NCBI GenBank assembly: GCA_002361535.1
Contig: DETG01000035.1
Span: forward strand, 6,514 to 30,412
Length of the DNA: 23,899 bases
Reading direction: 5' to 3'
DNA from: Prevotella sp. UBA3294
GTDB lineage: Bacteria; Bacteroidota; Bacteroidia; Bacteroidales; Bacteroidaceae
Position 1 is the stretch's first letter, and each line of letters opens with the position of its first letter. The position numbers were made by a program, and so were the translations under genes. This document shows, piece after piece, positions 23,361 to 23,899 of the stretch. The notes under the pieces were generated by a model that was not told where the DNA came from, searched no databases, and worked only from the letters and a program-made list of their open reading frames with translations.

Positions 23361-23412
23361 TTTTGGGTGCAAATTTACTTAGAAATCCGCAAAAAGGAAT
23401 CCTTTTGGGTGC
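23361..23412 (-). promoter_or_regulatory. Candidate promoter/operator region of the DUF6242 gene
   Basis: TAAATTTG on the minus strand (23370-23377) fits the -7 box and lies 27 bases before ATG 23343. A matching -33 TTTG is not present at the usual distance. The region holds a palindrome AAAAGGA-A-TCCTTTT (23392-23406) close to where the -33 box should be, and TTTTGGGTGC twice (23361-23370 and 23403-23412). The weak -33 and the symmetric sites suggest control by an activator or repressor. Confidence 0.4.
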
Positions 23413-23533
23413 TTTATTATGCAAATTATTCATTAAATGAGCATTTTTTAAGTTATGTTTAGAGTTGAAAGAGAAAAGGGAATAAAAAAAGAGGACGATA
23501 TGAATCACTCACTTCGGCCTCCTGAAAACAATT

Positions 23534-23629
23534 CTAACGGATGTTGGTGTTAACTAAACATACAATACTAAGTATTGTCATAACAAGTGTTACCGCCAGC
23601 ATCATAGTTGTTTCAAAATCTAATAACAT
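23534..23629 (-). CDS. 31-residue predicted small membrane protein
   Basis: This short gene begins MLLDFETTMM and continues with a hydrophobic helix, AVTLVMTILSIVCLV (residues 12-26), ending NTNIR. The layout is one short acidic N-terminus, a single membrane segment and a terminal Arg. It has the parts of an independent gene: a Bacteroidetes promoter (23703-23734), a 5' stem-loop at the predicted transcript start, and AAGG 8 bases before ATG 23629. A T-rich run (23483-23490) follows on the minus strand. No family was recognised. Small single-span proteins often regulate or stabilise larger membrane complexes; the target here is unknown. Chance is unlikely to give all these parts in order, but the peptide is unproven. 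Confidence 0.6.
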   Translation of the reverse strand: MLLDFETTMMLAVTLVMTILSIVCLVNTNIR

Positions 23630-23682
23630 AATCTTTACCTTAAATCTATCAAACTACTAACCTATGAAAACTTTAACGGAAT

Positions 23683-23698
23683 GCATTCTCCCGAATGC
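23683..23698 (-). promoter_or_regulatory. 5' stem-loop of the small-protein transcript
   Basis: On the minus strand GCATTC-GGGA-GAATGC is a perfect 6-bp stem with a GNRA-type loop. The predicted transcription start from the -7 box at 23703-23710 is about 23696-23698, so the message would begin with this hairpin. Such 5' stems are known to protect short mRNAs from decay. Confidence 0.55.
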
Positions 23699-23702
23699 GA
23701 TG

Positions 23703-23734
23703 CAAAGGTACATAGTTTCTGACAATCCCACAAG
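23703..23734 (-). promoter_or_regulatory. Promoter of the small membrane protein gene
   Basis: On the minus strand CTTG (23731-23734), 20 bases, TACCTTTG (23703-23710) matches the Bacteroidetes consensus. The spacing equals that of the promoters at 3605-3636, 3664-3695 and 11974-12005. The leader to ATG 23629 would be about 66 bases. Confidence 0.75.
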
Positions 23735-23808
23735 CAGGAAAGATTATTTTTTTAATTATTTAGTGTATTTTTGACCTAAATCAAAAGTTCGGGCCTGTAG
23801 AAACAGAA

Positions 23809-23843
23809 ATCGGCCCAGGTGCCCTATTTGCACCTGAGCCGAT
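23809..23843 (-). terminator. Terminator of the gene at the right edge
   Basis: The arms ATCGGC+CAGGTGC (23809-23822) and GCACCTG+GCCGAT (23830-23843) pair over 13 bp with one mismatch and a 7-base loop. On the minus strand it is followed by TTCTGTTTC and lies 26 bases after the stop codon at 23869-23871. It separates that gene from the small-protein unit. Confidence 0.7.
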
Positions 23844-23868
23844 GATTGTATCCGTGAAGGACCGAATC

Positions 23869-23899
23869 TTAGAGTTTCGGACCTGCAGCGACGAGAGCC
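23869..23899 (-). CDS. pckA: C-terminal end of a gene, probably ATP-dependent PEP carboxykinase
   Basis: Only ten codons are visible, ending ALVAAGPKL and a TAA stop (23869-23871). This tail is recalled as that of ATP-type phosphoenolpyruvate carboxykinase, which interconverts oxaloacetate and phosphoenolpyruvate and is central to carbon dioxide fixation to succinate in Bacteroidetes. With so few residues the assignment rests on the tail alone. The terminator directly downstream confirms that a real gene ends here. Confidence 0.5.
   Translation of the reverse strand, partial: ALVAAGPKL

Noticed and set aside
23344..23508. 55 additional N-terminal residues on the DUF6242 protein
   Set aside because: They would place the lipoprotein signal peptide in the interior and cross the probable promoter box.
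23664..23774. 36-codon plus-strand frame starting MKTLTECILPNAM
   Set aside because: It runs antisense across the promoter and leader of the small membrane protein gene, has no clear promoter of its own, and the peptide shows no features.

Overview
The window looks like a chromosomal segment of a Bacteroidales bacterium, most likely Prevotellaceae (Prevotella/Segatella-like). The evidence is a type III glutamine synthetase, several promoters of the Bacteroidetes form (T/CTTG, 20 bases, TAnnTTTG), a BamA with tandem OmpH/Skp chaperones, DUF6089 and DUF6242 envelope proteins, and G/C-rich palindromic repeats plus 7-bp tandem repeats between genes. The genus is an inference; no rRNA or tRNA gene was seen.

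Layout. 1-1289 (+): C-terminal part of glutamine synthetase III (glnN). 1406-3585 (-): a YitT-family membrane protein followed by a secreted carboxypeptidase-regulatory-like protein, ending in a strong terminator hairpin facing glnN. 3727-8224 (+): a YqiA-like esterase fused to a degenerate HAD 5'-nucleotidase-like domain, then a 1129-residue Dna2-like nuclease/helicase whose start codon lies inside a 7-bp tandem repeat. 8274-11895: an aldo/keto reductase, a family-2 amidohydrolase and a zinc alcohol dehydrogenase (+), with a convergent sugar mutarotase (-). These look like part of an oxidative L-fucose (or L-galactose-type) pathway: mutarotation, C1 oxidation, lactone hydrolysis and a later oxidation. 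12039-13679 (+): a Fur-family regulator and an MFS transporter, 3 bases apart behind a clear promoter.

13680-15017 holds no intact gene. It contains phased A/T tracts (probably curved DNA), a compound inverted repeat, four 22-bp direct repeats with an inverted copy, and remnants of an adhesin-like gene and perhaps another gene.

15018-23343 (-) is an envelope-biogenesis cluster in transcription order: DUF6242 lipoprotein, DUF6089 beta-barrel protein, uppS, bamA, three ompH/skp paralogues, murI. It joins undecaprenyl-phosphate supply and D-glutamate for peptidoglycan to outer-membrane protein assembly and its periplasmic chaperones.

The right end (-) carries the last codons of a gene that fits ATP-dependent PEP carboxykinase, its terminator, and an independent small transcription unit: a promoter, a 5' stem-loop, a ribosome-binding site and a 31-residue predicted membrane peptide. 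This small gene, the palindromic element translated within the BamA signal peptide, the heptamer repeats abutting two start codons and the curved-DNA/repeat region are the most interesting parts of the window.
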